Counted from the first letter of the stretch, positions 36,780 to 46,573 are shown. The stretch is 64,000 nt of DNA from Aureococcus anophagefferens (GCF_000186865.1 NW_008705566.1:1038432-1102431), one strand, 5' to 3'. Notes: generated by a model not told the origin, from the letters alone. Made by a program: numbers and translations.

Positions 36780-38396
36780 ATGGTCAAGCTCGCTCTCACC
36801 CTCGGCCTTAGCCTCGCGTCGTCCGCCAATGGCGCGGCAAGCCACCTGCGTCGAAAACGAGGCAGAGAGCATCGGGTTGCAACGAAGCCGCTGAATAGAA
36901 GTCGATCGCCGACGCGCGCGCGCGCGCCGCGCGCCGCCTCCCACCAATCATGCTCCTAGGTCGGTCCCTCTGAGAACTTCAAGAGCGGCGCGTGCGTGCG
37001 CGACTACGACGGCACGTCGGACCTCTTCCCGAGCAAGAGCGAGTCGGGCATGCAATTCCGGTCGACCGTGAGCTCCGACTACTCGCTCTTCTGGGAGGTC
37101 TCCTACCACGGCCACTACAAGATCCTGCAGAACTCGAACTCGGGCGAGGTGCACGTGCTGCACCAGTGCGGCGTCGACGCGCCGGCCGCCGAGGACCTGC
37201 CGGACTACGCCGCGGACGCGACGTTCGTCCAGGTGCCCGTGTCGAACGTCGCGACGACGTCGACGACCTACATCCCCTTCATCGAGATGATCGGCGAGCG
37301 CGCGGCGCTCAAGGCCTACGGCTCGTCCTTCGACTACGTGTCGTCGCCGTGCCTGCGCAAGATGCACCGCGACGGCGCCGTCGTCAGCGCCTACGACTCG
37401 TCGACGTGGTCCGTGTCCGACGAGGTCCTCCAGGACGCGAACGTCGAGGTCACCATCGCCGACTCCTGGTCCAACAGCGCCTACGCGGCCTACACCATGA
37501 CCGACATCGCCGAGGACTCGGTGCTCAAGGTCGCGGAGTACGTGGAGGTCGTCGGCCTCTTCTTCAACCGCGAGGCCGAGGCGACCGCGGCCATCGAGAC
37601 CATGATCGCCAACTACGTCTGCGCCACGGACTCGGCCGCGGCCTACCTGGCCGAGCTCGGCGGCGACGCGGCCAAGCCCAAGGTCTGCTGGACGTCGTAC
37701 TACGCCTACGCGAGCGACGCGTCCGGCGGCTGGACGATGGCCGCGTCGCCCGTCTGGTACAGCGAGCTCATCGAGGCCGCGGGCGGCGAGCTGCTCATGT
37801 ACGACGGCGACGGCGACGTCGTGTCGTCCTGGGGCACGGCCTACATGTCCACGGACCAGGTCCTCGAGCTCTGCGCGGACGCGGACGTGATCATCTCGCC
37901 CGACGTCTGGACCAAGAGCGCCGAGCCCTTCACGCTCCTCGACGGCCTCCCGGCCGTCGTCAACGGCCGCGTCTTCGACAACCAGGGCCCCCGCGGCGCC
38001 ACGGACTGGTTCGAGCGCCGCGTCGTCGAGCCCGATACGGTGCTCCAGGACATCCTCGCGGCGCTCTACCCGGAGTCCGACGAGTTCGGGTCTCTGGAGC
38101 GCAAGTGGCTCCGCGACGTCGAGGCCGACGAGGCCGTCGGGGGCGTCTCCGACGACGACCTCGACGCGGCGTGCCCGGACGTGACGGCCGACTACGTCTT
38201 CGAGGCCGCGACGATGTGCGACTCGTCGTCGTCGTCGTCGTCGTCGTCCAACAGCGACATCGTCCTCATCGTCATCGTCGCCGCGGCGATCCTCATCGCC
38301 CTCGTCGGCGCCGTCTTCTGCGCCGTCGTCTCCCGCAACTCCGCGCCCCCGCCGGGCGCCAAGGTCGTCGAGGCCAAGCCCGAGACCGAGGCCTAG
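36780..38396 (+). CDS. Membrane-anchored periplasmic-binding-protein-like (PF01497/TroA-type) surface protein, two exons
   Basis: Exon 1 (about 36780-36875) encodes a signal peptide, MVKLALTLGLSLASSANGA. The probable intron is 36876-36959 (GTTGCA...CCTAG). Exon 2 (36960-38396) continues VGPSENFKSGACV, giving about 510 residues. The body is a metal/siderophore-type substrate-binding fold: VSNVATTSTTYIPFIEMIG, PKVCWTSYYAYA, ELIEAAGGELLM, LCADADVIISPDVWT and LPAVVNGRVFDNQGP. A poly-Ser linker, one transmembrane helix (SDIVLIVIVAAAILIALVG) and a short tail follow. The bilobal bacterial-type domain on a eukaryotic type I anchor suggests a cell-surface metal-complex receptor. The exact donor site is inferred. 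Confidence 0.75.
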
Positions 38397-39088
38397 ACGC
38401 CGCTCGCCCCGCCTTCGCTCGCCGCGCGGCGCCGGCCGCCGGGCATCGCCAGCCCGCCGGCCGCCACCAGCGCCCCGCCACCGCCGCCGCCGCGCGCTCC
38501 CAGCAGATCGCGCGCGCCTCCTTCAGGCAATGTCTAAGAGTTGTTCTGTGCCCCGGCGCGGCCCTGCCAGGTGCGCTTGGGCACCCGCGACGGCTCGGCT
38601 CTTCTACGTGCGCATCCGCGCGGCGACCTCGAGCTCGGGTCGAGATTCAACCATTTGAAGACCGGGGGGCAACACCATTCAAACAAGATCTTATTGTCCG
38701 AGATGCTTTCGACCGAGGTTTCTTGGCCACCCGATTTTCTTTGCAGCACGTTTGTTTCACCATGATTATCAGCGGGTTCCGCTGATAGCCACACATATTA
38801 AAACTTCATGCAAAGAAAATCGCGGAGCCATTCGGACAAAAGCTCGTTCCAAAGTCGTGCTTGAATGGTGTTGCCCCCCCGTTCAAATCAAGAGTTGACT
38901 TCAAATGTCGAGGAGTTACTCACGCCGGGGCAGCATCCCACGCCGGAGGGCATGAGCTGAGTGGAACTGCTCTGAGGCCCGCGTGGCGTAGCGGGCGCGC
39001 GGGGCTCCCCTGCCGGGTGACGCGCTGCGACCGGCAGCTGCTGCTCGCCTCACATGAGGAGGCTTGCGCTCGAGCTTAGATAAGGACG
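38397..39088. other. Intergenic region containing a hairpin element
   Basis: No credible coding frame is seen. A long inverted-repeat element occupies about 38652-38888. To its right, a TGGCGTAGCGGG stretch (38984-38995) matches a tRNA A-box but no B-box or acceptor stem follows. Confidence 0.5.
38664..38879. mobile_element. MITE-like long hairpin with 19-bp terminal inverted repeats
   Basis: GGGGGGCAACACCATTCAA (38664-38682) is exactly complementary to 38861-38879. An inner pair, CGATTTTCTTTGCA (38732-38745) and its exact complement (38809-38822), plus a central 8-bp stem (38768-38786) show that the whole 216 bp can fold back on itself. ATTTGAA just outside the left arm is matched by TTCAAAT outside the right arm, so the repeat may extend. 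I see no clean target duplication. Confidence 0.8.
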
Positions 39089-39745
39089 ATGGACCTGAGC
39101 GCCGAGGTCGCGCAGCTCGTCGACTTCGTGTCCGAGTCGCCGCTGAGCACGCGGGACCCGTCGTTCAACGAGAGCGACGCCGCGGCGCCCGGGGCCGACG
39201 AGATCGCCGCGGCCTTCAACGGCGACGACGACGTGAGCTTGATGATCACGGAAATTTACGGCGCGGCGCCCGACGACAAGGGCGCGCCGCGCGGCGTCGA
39301 GGAGGTCAAGGAGGCCAAGGACGACGACGAGGACGACGACGAGGACGACGACGAGGACGAGGACGAGGTGCCGCTCGCGCCGCTCGTGCCGCGGCCGCCG
39401 CCCGTCGCGCGGCCGCGCGGCCGCGCGCAGCGGACCGTCGTCGTCCACAACCGGGCCGAGGCCGGCATGCTCAAGCGGGCCGTCGAGCAGGCGTCCTCCG
39501 CGACGTCGGACATGACGGAGGAGGAGCAGTCCGCGGCGGACTACCACCGGAAGCGCGCGCAGCAGGTCCGCGCCGCGCGGCTCTGCGGCAACTTGCCGCG
39601 CGACGACAACATCACGCTCCACAACGAGCTCGTCAACGACGAGTGGCTCGTCGCGCGCATGCCCAAACACCTGCAGCGCCACAACCACCGGCGGGGCCAG
39701 GGGCACACCCACCACCAGGCGCTGCGGCGGGGGCGGGCGCGATAG
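39089..39745 (+). CDS. Acidic hypothetical protein, 218 aa
   Basis: The N-terminus is helical (MDLSAEVAQLVDFVSESPLS). A poly-Asp/Glu run (about residues 77-92, encoded by a GACGAG-type repeat at 39323-39370) is followed by a Pro/Arg stretch. The C-terminal 90 residues have a helix with HRKRAQQVRAARLCGNLP and end in a His/Arg-rich tail. The alternating acidic and basic blocks suggest a nucleic-acid or histone-associated factor, but no family is recognised. It is convergent with the next gene. Confidence 0.5.
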   Translation: MDLSAEVAQLVDFVSESPLSTRDPSFNESDAAAPGADEIAAAFNGDDDVSLMITEIYGAAPDDKGAPRGVEEVKEAKDDDEDDDEDDDEDEDEVPLAPLVPRPPPVARPRGRAQRTVVVHNRAEAGMLKRAVEQASSATSDMTEEEQSAADYHRKRAQQVRAARLCGNLPRDDNITLHNELVNDEWLVARMPKHLQRHNHRRGQGHTHHQALRRGRAR

Positions 39746-39786
39746 TGGTTAATCGGGGGGCGGACAGACAGGATAAAGACGGGGGC

Positions 39787-41004
39787 TCAGGCGTTGACCT
39801 TGCGGAGGAGGTCGTCGAGGTCGTCCTCCTCCTCGTCGGCCTCGGGCGACAGGAAGGGGTCGTCGAGGTCGTCGTCGGCGCCGCCGGCCGAGCCGCCGAG
39901 GTCGCCGAGGTCGTCGAGCGCGCCGCGGCCGTCGAGGACGCCGTCGTCGAAGGCGCCGCCGCCGCCGAAGGTGTCGTCGAAGCCGCCGTCCCGCGCGGGC
40001 TCCTCGAGGAGGTCGCGCGTCGAGTCCAGGAGCTCCGTGCCCTGCGCGATGAGGTCGCGCGTCGCGTCCTCGAGGCCGTCGTCGTCGAGCAGCGCGTCCG
40101 CCGCCGCGGACGCGCGGAAGTCGTCGTCGTCGTCGTCGCGGGCGGCGGCGTCCCGCGGATCGTCGTCGCGCGGCTCGAAGAGCTCGCCGCCGCTGTCGTC
40201 GAGCCCGGCCTCGTCGCCGAAGCTCTGCTGCGTGTCCTGCGTCGCGTCGTCGCGGCCCGCGCCGCCGAGGTAGACGGCGGCGTCGCCGGCCTCGTCGCCG
40301 TGGAAGCCGCCGCCCAGGAGGTCGTCGGCCATCTCGAGCGCCGAGGCGTCGAAGCCGGGCCCCTCGCGCGTCGACGCCTTGCATTCGCGCCAGAGCACGT
40401 CGACGGATCGCCGGAGCTCCGGCTTGTGGTCGAAGAGGTCGCGGAGCTCGAGCTCGCTCGCCGTGGCGATCCACCGCAGGGCCGACGCGAACTCGCCGAA
40501 CTCGAGGGCCGGCGCCTCGGCGCGCCGGGGCTTCGCGGCCGCGCGGCGCCGGCCCTCGGTCGACGCCGGCGGCGCCTTGCCGTTCGTCGTCTTCCCGGAA
40601 GCCCGCTTCACCGCGCCGTTCTTCGGCGCCTCGCGCGGCGACGGCTTCGGGCCCTTGGCGCTCGGCGGCCGCTTCGCCGCGCCGTTCTTCGGCGCCGCGG
40701 CCGCGCGCCGTTTCGTCGCCGAGTCGCTGAGGCGCGCGAACGCCGGGGGCAGCCGGTGCGGCCGCGGCTTGGGCTTCTCCGGCGTCGACGCCTTGCGCTG
40801 CTTGGCCGCCGCGCTGGCGCTCGCCGCGGCGATGCGCTCGGCGCGCGCGCGGCGCTCGGCGCGGCGCTGCTTGAGGTCCGACGCCGGGAGCTTCTTGGCG
40901 CCTTTCGGGCAGCCGTAGGGCGTCAGGAAGCACTCGCGCAGCCCGGACCCGTGCGCGTCGCTCCGCGAAACCTTGCGCGGCTGCTTCCGGACCATGGCGG
41001 CCAT
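39787..41004 (-). CDS. Low-complexity hypothetical protein (basic N-half, acidic C-half)
   Basis: 405 residues from ATG 41004. The first 170 residues are Lys/Arg/Ala/Pro-rich with repeated APKNGA(A/V)KR units. A short ordered helical segment (FGEFASALRWIATASELELRDLFDHKPELRRSVDVLW, about 185-220) follows, then a long Asp/Gly-rich acidic region ending in DDLDDLLRKVNA. The ordered segment may be the only folded part. No family is recognised; composition suggests a nuclear protein. Confidence 0.5.
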   Translation of the reverse strand: MAAMVRKQPRKVSRSDAHGSGLRECFLTPYGCPKGAKKLPASDLKQRRAERRARAERIAAASASAAAKQRKASTPEKPKPRPHRLPPAFARLSDSATKRRAAAAPKNGAAKRPPSAKGPKPSPREAPKNGAVKRASGKTTNGKAPPASTEGRRRAAAKPRRAEAPALEFGEFASALRWIATASELELRDLFDHKPELRRSVDVLWRECKASTREGPGFDASALEMADDLLGGGFHGDEAGDAAVYLGGAGRDDATQDTQQSFGDEAGLDDSGGELFEPRDDDPRDAAARDDDDDDFRASAAADALLDDDGLEDATRDLIAQGTELLDSTRDLLEEPARDGGFDDTFGGGGAFDDGVLDGRGALDDLGDLGGSAGGADDDLDDPFLSPEADEEEDDLDDLLRKVNA

Positions 41005-41084
41005 GGCGAGGCTGCCCGGCGCGACGATACGACAGTTCACGCTTGGTTGCGCGTCGCGATCGGGGCCCGATGATTACTTTAAGG

Positions 41085-41092
41085 TTCAACAT
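41085..41092 (-). promoter_or_regulatory. ATGTTGAA gene-start motif in a divergent promoter
   Basis: TTCAACAT lies midway between two divergent starts, 81 bp from each (41004 minus, 41173 plus). Sense orientation is toward the minus gene. Confidence 0.4.
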
Positions 41093-41172
41093 CGATGCAC
41101 AATGCGGCTCACTTTGAGCTCCGTTGCGCCTCACTCCCACAGAGCCGCCGTCGGCGTCGCGTGGAAAAAGCC

Positions 41173-42054
41173 ATGCTGTCGGCGCGGACCCTCGTCGGCT
41201 TCAACGACTATGGCAAATCGTTGGGGCGCTGCGCGACGCCGACGCGGCGGCGCTCCCAGTCCGAGTCGAGCTTTTCGCCGGGCATGAGCGGCGAGAAGCT
41301 GCCCCCCGCCCTCAAGGAAAATCCGGCGCCGGGCAGCAAAAGCCCGGGCCTCGGGAGCAGCCCCGCCAAGCGGTCCCCCGCCGATTCGAAGCGCGACTCG
41401 CGCCTGAGCTCGCGCCTGAGCCCGAACCGGAGCAACGCGCGCGCGCCCGATAGCCGGCGGCCCGCGGCGGCCGAGGACCGGCCGGGGCAGCCCGCGCGGG
41501 CGTCGCCCGGGGGCTCGCTGGCGCAGCGCCTCGCCAAGCCCGAGCCCCGGGACCGGCGCCTGCCCTGGGACGCGCGGCGGGCCGACGCGCCGGCGCCGGA
41601 CGGCGGCGGCGCGCGCGCGAGCTCGCCCGGTGCCGCGCTCGAGGTGTCGGCCGCGTGCGCGAGCTGCTTCGACGGGCGGCACTCGGCGGCCATGGCCTTC
41701 GGGGAGGCGACGGTGCGCGAGGAGCGCGCGTTCTGGAGCACGACGGGCATGTACCCGCAGAGCGCCTTTGTGAATCTCGAAGCGGCGACGCGGCTCCTCG
41801 AGCTCGACCTCGTCTGCTGCCCCGACGTGCTCACGGTCTCCGTCGCCGTCCACGCGGCGGACGGCACCTGGGAGGACGTCGCCACCGTCACCTTCGACGA
41901 CGCGGGCCGACCACAGAGCGACGTCCGCAGGAAGCTCTCGTTCGCGAACAAGAACGTCGTCTGCTCGAAAATCAAGCTCTCCATCGACCGGAGCGCCGCG
42001 GATTTCTCCATCGTCAAGTCCGTGCGCCTCCTCGGCGTGCCGGCCTGCGCGTAG
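41173..42054 (+). CDS. IFT25 (HSPB11)-like protein with disordered N-terminal extension
   Basis: 293 residues from ATG 41173. The first 150 are Ser/Pro/Arg-rich and disordered. The C-terminal 130 form a galactose-binding-like jelly roll with the IFT25 signature: ASCFDGRHSAAMAFGEATVREERAFWSTTGMYPQSAFVNLE, LELDLVCCPDVLTVSVAVH and VCSKIKLSIDRSAADFSIVKSVRLLG. IFT25 forms the IFT-B heterodimer with IFT27 and functions in flagellar transport. Usual IFT25 is about 140 residues, so the N-terminal extension is unusual. Confidence 0.75.
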   Translation: MLSARTLVGFNDYGKSLGRCATPTRRRSQSESSFSPGMSGEKLPPALKENPAPGSKSPGLGSSPAKRSPADSKRDSRLSSRLSPNRSNARAPDSRRPAAAEDRPGQPARASPGGSLAQRLAKPEPRDRRLPWDARRADAPAPDGGGARASSPGAALEVSAACASCFDGRHSAAMAFGEATVREERAFWSTTGMYPQSAFVNLEAATRLLELDLVCCPDVLTVSVAVHAADGTWEDVATVTFDDAGRPQSDVRRKLSFANKNVVCSKIKLSIDRSAADFSIVKSVRLLGVPACA

Positions 42055-42180
42055 CCCCTCGAGCCCCGCGACGGAGGCCCCGCGGCGCCTAGGACGCGCC
42101 GCGGCGGACCGAAGCGCGCCCCCCTTAGCCTTTTTGCTTCTTCCCGGTGCTCGTTGCGAGCCTCTAACGCGCGGCTTTCC

Positions 42181-42543
42181 TTACTCGCAGCAGACGTAGA
42201 AGCGCTTCACGAGCCGCCACGCGCCGTAGAGCCCGAGCGCGCCGAGGCAGGTGAGGACGACGTCGTCGCGGCGCGCCACGTTGATGAGGACGCCCTCGGC
42301 CATGGCGACGACGCCGCTCGCGACGAGCGCGCCGTTGGCCATGAAGAGGTCCCAGTTCTTGCAGTCCTTGGCGCTTCCGGGCGGGCGGCGCCAGATGTTG
42401 AAAACCCCGAAGACGACGAACGCGAGCTCGACGGCGACGCGCGATTCGATGCCGAAGCCGGAGGAGCGCATCGCCAGCTGCAAGCCCGTGCCGCCCACGA
42501 CGCCGCCGAGGACCGGCACGCCAAGGAGGAACATGCCTGCCAT
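42181..42543 (-). CDS. Small multi-pass membrane protein
   Basis: 120 residues with hydrophobic stretches at about 3-24, 36-50, 68-88 and 95-112, so three to four membrane helices. It has a Gly-rich N-terminus (FLLGVPVLGGVVGGTGLQLAMR) and a Cys-Cys-Glu C-terminus. No family is recognised. The intergenic region beyond its start is T/G-rich. Confidence 0.5.
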   Translation of the reverse strand: MAGMFLLGVPVLGGVVGGTGLQLAMRSSGFGIESRVAVELAFVVFGVFNIWRRPPGSAKDCKNWDLFMANGALVASGVVAMAEGVLINVARRDDVVLTCLGALGLYGAWRLVKRFYVCCE

Positions 42544-42787
42544 TGTTGTTTGTTTGGTGTCTGCGCAGCGCTGCGTCTTTGCTGGTGCGGCTTACTGCTT
42601 TAGGGTGCTGTTTTGCGAGTGATGCAGGCAGAGCGCATGGTTTGTGCAGCCGCTGCCGCTGGGGCTGCCCGCAGCGCGTTCTCCGAGAGAGCTCGGCAGC
42701 GAGCTGATGTTAACATGGTTGTTGACTTTTTTCTGCCACAAAAAAAAATCTGAGCAGCGGCTGGGGCCCGATCCTGCGCGCATAATC

Positions 42788-43477
42788 ATGGGCCAGGGCC
42801 AAACGAGACCCGTCGCGCCGCCGAACGAGCAGCATCTCTGGATCCAGGAGCCGATAAATCCCTGTTTCACGGGCAAGTCCGCCGGCGACGCCTGGGACGC
42901 GCAAGCGATGATGAGCCCGGCCGCGCGCGCCGCCGGGGTTAGAGACATGGCCTGGCAGGCGCTGCTCCAGGAGGTGACCGACCATTGCCGGTCCTTTCGC
43001 AAGGAGAAGTGGGCCTTCAGCCTGCTCTTCGGCGCCATCGTCGCGAGCCAGGTCATCTCGTTCAGCCTGCAGGCCACGAAGTCGAACGCCGCGAGTTCGC
43101 CGATCGTCCCCCTCCTGCCGGTGATCTTCGCGGTCGTCGCCATCGTCAACCTCCTGTCGCTCGCAGGGCACAATCAGAAGGTCGACGCGAAGATCGAGGA
43201 GACGCTCCGCGGCGTCGAGCTCGGGCCGGGCGTCACGGCGACGTATCGGACCGAGTACACGGGGACCTGCAAGCCGAAGCACGTGAACACGAGCCGGTAC
43301 ATCGCGATCGCGTGGCCGGGCCAGGCGCCGATGGTGGCCCTGGTCTACCAGGGCCAGGTGCTCCAGGGCCAGGTCGTCCAGGGCCAGGTCTACCAGGCCC
43401 AGCCCGTCCAGGCCCAGGCCATGCCGCAGACCGTGTCCATGCAGATGGCGCCGCTCGTCGCGAAGGAGCAAGTCTAG
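42788..43477 (+). CDS. Two-helix membrane protein with Gln/Val repeat tail
   Basis: 229 residues. A soluble N-terminus is followed by two close hydrophobic segments (WAFSLLFGAIVASQVISFSL and IVPLLPVIFAVVAIVNLLSLAG). A segment with two Cys follows, and the tail is made of the repeat (Y/L/V)QGQV (VYQGQVLQGQVVQGQVYQAQ). The fold resembles SMODS/SLATT-type or other 2TM helical proteins only in outline. The function is unknown. A poly-A tract (42740-42750) lies just upstream. Confidence 0.5.
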   Translation: MGQGQTRPVAPPNEQHLWIQEPINPCFTGKSAGDAWDAQAMMSPAARAAGVRDMAWQALLQEVTDHCRSFRKEKWAFSLLFGAIVASQVISFSLQATKSNAASSPIVPLLPVIFAVVAIVNLLSLAGHNQKVDAKIEETLRGVELGPGVTATYRTEYTGTCKPKHVNTSRYIAIAWPGQAPMVALVYQGQVLQGQVVQGQVYQAQPVQAQAMPQTVSMQMAPLVAKEQV

Positions 43478-43490
43478 CCTAATTTTCATG

Positions 43491-44606
43491 TTACGCGTCG
43501 GCGAAGCGCACGTGCGGGGCCGCGCGCGTCTCGGGCTCCGGCGGCGGCGCGCGGGTCGCCTTGAGGACGGTCTTGAGCACGGCCCAGTGGCTCCGGGGGT
43601 CCTTGAGGACGTGGTTCGCGCGCTCGGCGAGGAGCGCGTCGAGCGCGTCGGCGAGCGCGTCGCGCTCCGCGCGCGACGCGGCCTCGACGTCGAGCGACGT
43701 GCGGCCCGTCTCGTCGACGTCGTGGGCCGCGACGACGACGCTCAGGCACCGGTCCGCGTCGACGCGCTTCGCGGCGTCGCGGGCGAAGTTCGGCGTGTGC
43801 TTGCCGCGGAGCACGGAGATGTCCGCGTCGGGCGAGAGGCGGACGCGGCGCCGGAGCGCCTTCGTCGAGAGGCGGCGGCCCCGTTTGGGCTTCGCGTCGC
43901 GGCCGAGGTAGTCGATGTCGAACTCGTCGGGCGAGTTGCCGAAGGGCCCCTCGTCGGCGGCCTCGGGCACCAGATTCTCCTGGCGCGACGCGTCCGCGCC
44001 CGTCGGCTGCCGGCGCCGCGAGAGCTCCGCGACGTCCTTGGAGCTCCGCGCCCAGCGCAGCGCGTCCTCGTCGTCGAGGAAGAGGACCGTCTTCTTCGGC
44101 TTGCCGCGGCGCGAGTGCTTGACCACGGGCAGGCCCCGGCGCAGCGCGCCGAGGAGCTCGGACGCGTCGTCGTTCCGCTTCGGCGGCGCCGCGGCGGGCC
44201 GCTCCTCCTTCTCGTCCTCGCCGTCGACCATCTGCTGCACGAGCGTCGCCCGCGCGGCGGCCAGCGCCCGGAAGGCCGCGCGGTCCGCCTCGAGCGCGGA
44301 CTCGAGCGCCGCGCGTTCCGCGGCGAACGTCGCGCGCTCGCCGTCGAGCGCGGCCTGCGCGGCCTCGAGCGAGCCCCGGCTGCTGCGCTGCAGGGCCTCG
44401 AAGCGCTCCGCGGCCTCCCAGGCCTCGCGGCTCCGCGCCTCCTGCTCGCTCGCCACGTCGCGCTCGAGGGCCTCCATGCGCTGGACGCCGCGCTCCACCT
44501 GGTGGAGCATGTCCTCGAAGAGCGCTTCCACGCTGTCGCGCGACACCTTGGGCTTCTTCTTCCGCTTGAGCGGCATACTGGGCGGCGGGCTGTAGACCGA
44601 CGGCAT
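43491..44606 (-). CDS. Coiled-coil protein with PH-like C-terminal domain
   Basis: 371 residues. Residues about 20-125 form an Ala/Glu/Arg coiled coil (VEALFEDMLHQVERGVQRMEALERDV...). A beta-rich region follows (RRGLPVVKHSRRGKPKKTVLFLDDEDALRWA), then a disordered insert. A second part (ISVLRGKHTPNFARDAAKRVDADRCLSVVVA...DALADALDALLAE) has the order of strands and final helix of a plant-type split PH domain. Lipid or protein binding at membranes is plausible. The PH call is from pattern only. Confidence 0.55.
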   Translation of the reverse strand: MPSVYSPPPSMPLKRKKKPKVSRDSVEALFEDMLHQVERGVQRMEALERDVASEQEARSREAWEAAERFEALQRSSRGSLEAAQAALDGERATFAAERAALESALEADRAAFRALAAARATLVQQMVDGEDEKEERPAAAPPKRNDDASELLGALRRGLPVVKHSRRGKPKKTVLFLDDEDALRWARSSKDVAELSRRRQPTGADASRQENLVPEAADEGPFGNSPDEFDIDYLGRDAKPKRGRRLSTKALRRRVRLSPDADISVLRGKHTPNFARDAAKRVDADRCLSVVVAAHDVDETGRTSLDVEAASRAERDALADALDALLAERANHVLKDPRSHWAVLKTVLKATRAPPPEPETRAAPHVRFADA

Positions 44607-44799
44607 GGTCCGTGTCAACACGAGGCTGCCCGGAATATCAGTTCCATCTCGGCGTGAGCCCGGCAATTCAAGTTGACCTCGTTTACCCTTGGGTGAAGTG
44701 CTGAAGTGCGATGACTGCTGCCGCGTCGTTCGCGCGCCGTCTGACGTATTGAGAGGCCGCAGCGTGCTCTTGCACTACACCTTCGAGCGCCTACCCAGC

Positions 44800-46453
44800 A
44801 TGGAGGCCGACTACGCGCGGCTCGAGACCGACGCCTCGGCGCCGCCGGTGGAGATCGTCTGGGACGGCGTCGGCGTCGCCGCCGGCGCCAAGGAGATCCT
44901 CGTCGACGCCCACGGCCGCGCCGTCTCCGGGCGCGTGCTCGCGTTGATGGGCCCGAGCGGCGCGGGCAAGACGACGCTGCTCAACGCGCTGAGCGAGCGC
45001 GCGGCGCTCGCGGCGGGCGTCGTCGCCGTCGACGCCGGCGGCGGCCCGCGGCCGAGCGTCGCCTTCCTGCAGCAGGACGAGGTCTTCCTCAGCATGCTCA
45101 CGGCGCGGGAGCACCTGCGCTTCGCGGCGCGGCTGCGGCACTGGCGCGCGTCCGTCGCCGAGCGCGAGGCGCGCGTCGACGCGGCCTTGGCCGAGTTCGG
45201 CCTCGCGGACGTCGCGGACGGCGCCGTCGGCGCGCCGGCGACGGAGCGGCTGAGCGCCGTGCGCGGCCGGGGCCTGAGCGGCGGCGAGCGGAAGCGGCTC
45301 GGCATCGCGCTGGAGGCGCTGGGCGCGCCGCGCGTCTTCTACCTCGACGAGCCGACGACGGGGCTGGACAGCGGCCTCGCGCTCGGCGTCGTCGCGAGCC
45401 TGCNNNNNNNNNNNNNNNNNNNNNNNNNNNNNNNNNNNNNNNNNNNNNNNNNNGCGCGCGGACCTCGTCGTGTCGGACAGCGAGCGGCTCATGGAGCTCG
45501 TCGGCTCCGAGGGGCTGCCGAAGCTGGTCGCGGCCGCGGCGCGCGCGAGGGGCCCGCCGCCCGCCGCCAAGGCCGGCGCGCGCTACGCGGCGCGCCGCGT
45601 CGGCGCGCCGCGGCGGTGTCGCGTCGCCGCCGTCGTGGCCCGCATGACGCTGAACCTGCTGCGCGAGTGGCCCCTGCTCGCCGCGCGGCTCGTCCTCTCC
45701 GTCGTCATGGCCGTCCTCGCGGGGTCCATGTACCGCCGCGCGGGCTGCGGCGTCGACGCGCGCGGCGTGCCCGACGTCACGGGCTGCCTCTTCATTATAT
45801 GCACCAGCGCGCTCTTCTCGTCGTTCTTCCCCTGCATCGGCCTCATCGGCAAGTCCATGCCGTTGGCGTACCGCGAGTCCGCGGGCGGCCTCTACGAGAT
45901 CTCCGCGCATTTGGTCGCCTACGTCGTGACGGACGCGCCCGTGCAGGTCTTCCTGGCCGCGGCGAACATGGCCATCGTCTACGTCATGGTCGACCCGCGC
46001 TGCGGCAAGGGGTCCGGGGACGACCGGGCCCACTTTCTGGCGTTTTTGTTGGTGGCGCAGCTGGTCGCGTACGCGGGCGCGGGCCTGGGCTACTGCCTGC
46101 CCGCGGTGCTGCCGGTCGAGGTCGCGCTCATCGTGGCGCCCGTCGTCGTCTACCCCTGCATCTTGTTCGGCGGGCTCTACGAGCGGTCCGTGGACATCCC
46201 CTGGTACTTCGCGTGGTGGAACAGCGTGAACCCGCTGTACTTCGGGTTGAACGCGCTCGCGGTGTCGGAGTGGCGGACGTACGGCGACGTCGCCTTTCCC
46301 TTCGCGGACGGCAAGGCCGTGTTGGAGTTCTACGGGCTCGGGAACCTGTCGTTCTCCGCGTCGTGCTGGAGCCTGCTGGCCGTGGGCACGGGGCTCCGCG
46401 TCTTCGTCTTCGCGTACCTCGAGCTCCACGCGGCCTGGGCGAAGCGCGGCTAA
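44800..46453 (+). CDS. ABCG (White/Brown) half-transporter, interrupted by an assembly gap
   Basis: The ATP-binding domain comes first, in the reverse ABCG order. Walker A is GPSGAGKTT (residue about 51), the Q-loop is FLQQDE, the signature is LSGGERKR, and Walker B is VFYLDEPTTGLDS. Then 50 N hide the H-loop and linker. After the gap, in a different frame, the membrane domain follows (RVAAVVARMTLNLLREWPLLAARLVL... to LRVFVFAYLEL), with six helices and FNSVNPLYFGLNAL-like ABCG motifs. The frame across the gap is not meaningful, so the run of N is a placeholder. The substrate is unknown. Confidence 0.9.
45404..45453. other. Assembly gap (50 N)
   Basis: The gap is inside the ABCG gene between Walker B and the linker to the membrane domain. 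About 100 residues of the family are missing from the visible sequence, so the true gap is probably several hundred bases. Confidence 0.99.
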
Positions 46454-46573
46454 GGGGATCGCGACTCTCGCCCGGGCTCGTCGGGATCGCGCGGCTCGGG
46501 ACGACCATCGGGATCGCGCGGCGTTACGCGTCGCTAACGCGCGCGGGGGAGGGTGCGGCCGGCGGCGCCGCGC

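Noticed and set aside
38220..38250. Microsatellite-like TCG repeat
   Set aside because: It encodes the poly-Ser linker of the SBP-like protein; no independent feature.
38984..38995. TGGCGTAGCGGG, a perfect tRNA A-box match
   Set aside because: No B-box, no T-arm and no acceptor stem at the right distance; only a local GCCCGC/GCGGGC inverted repeat.
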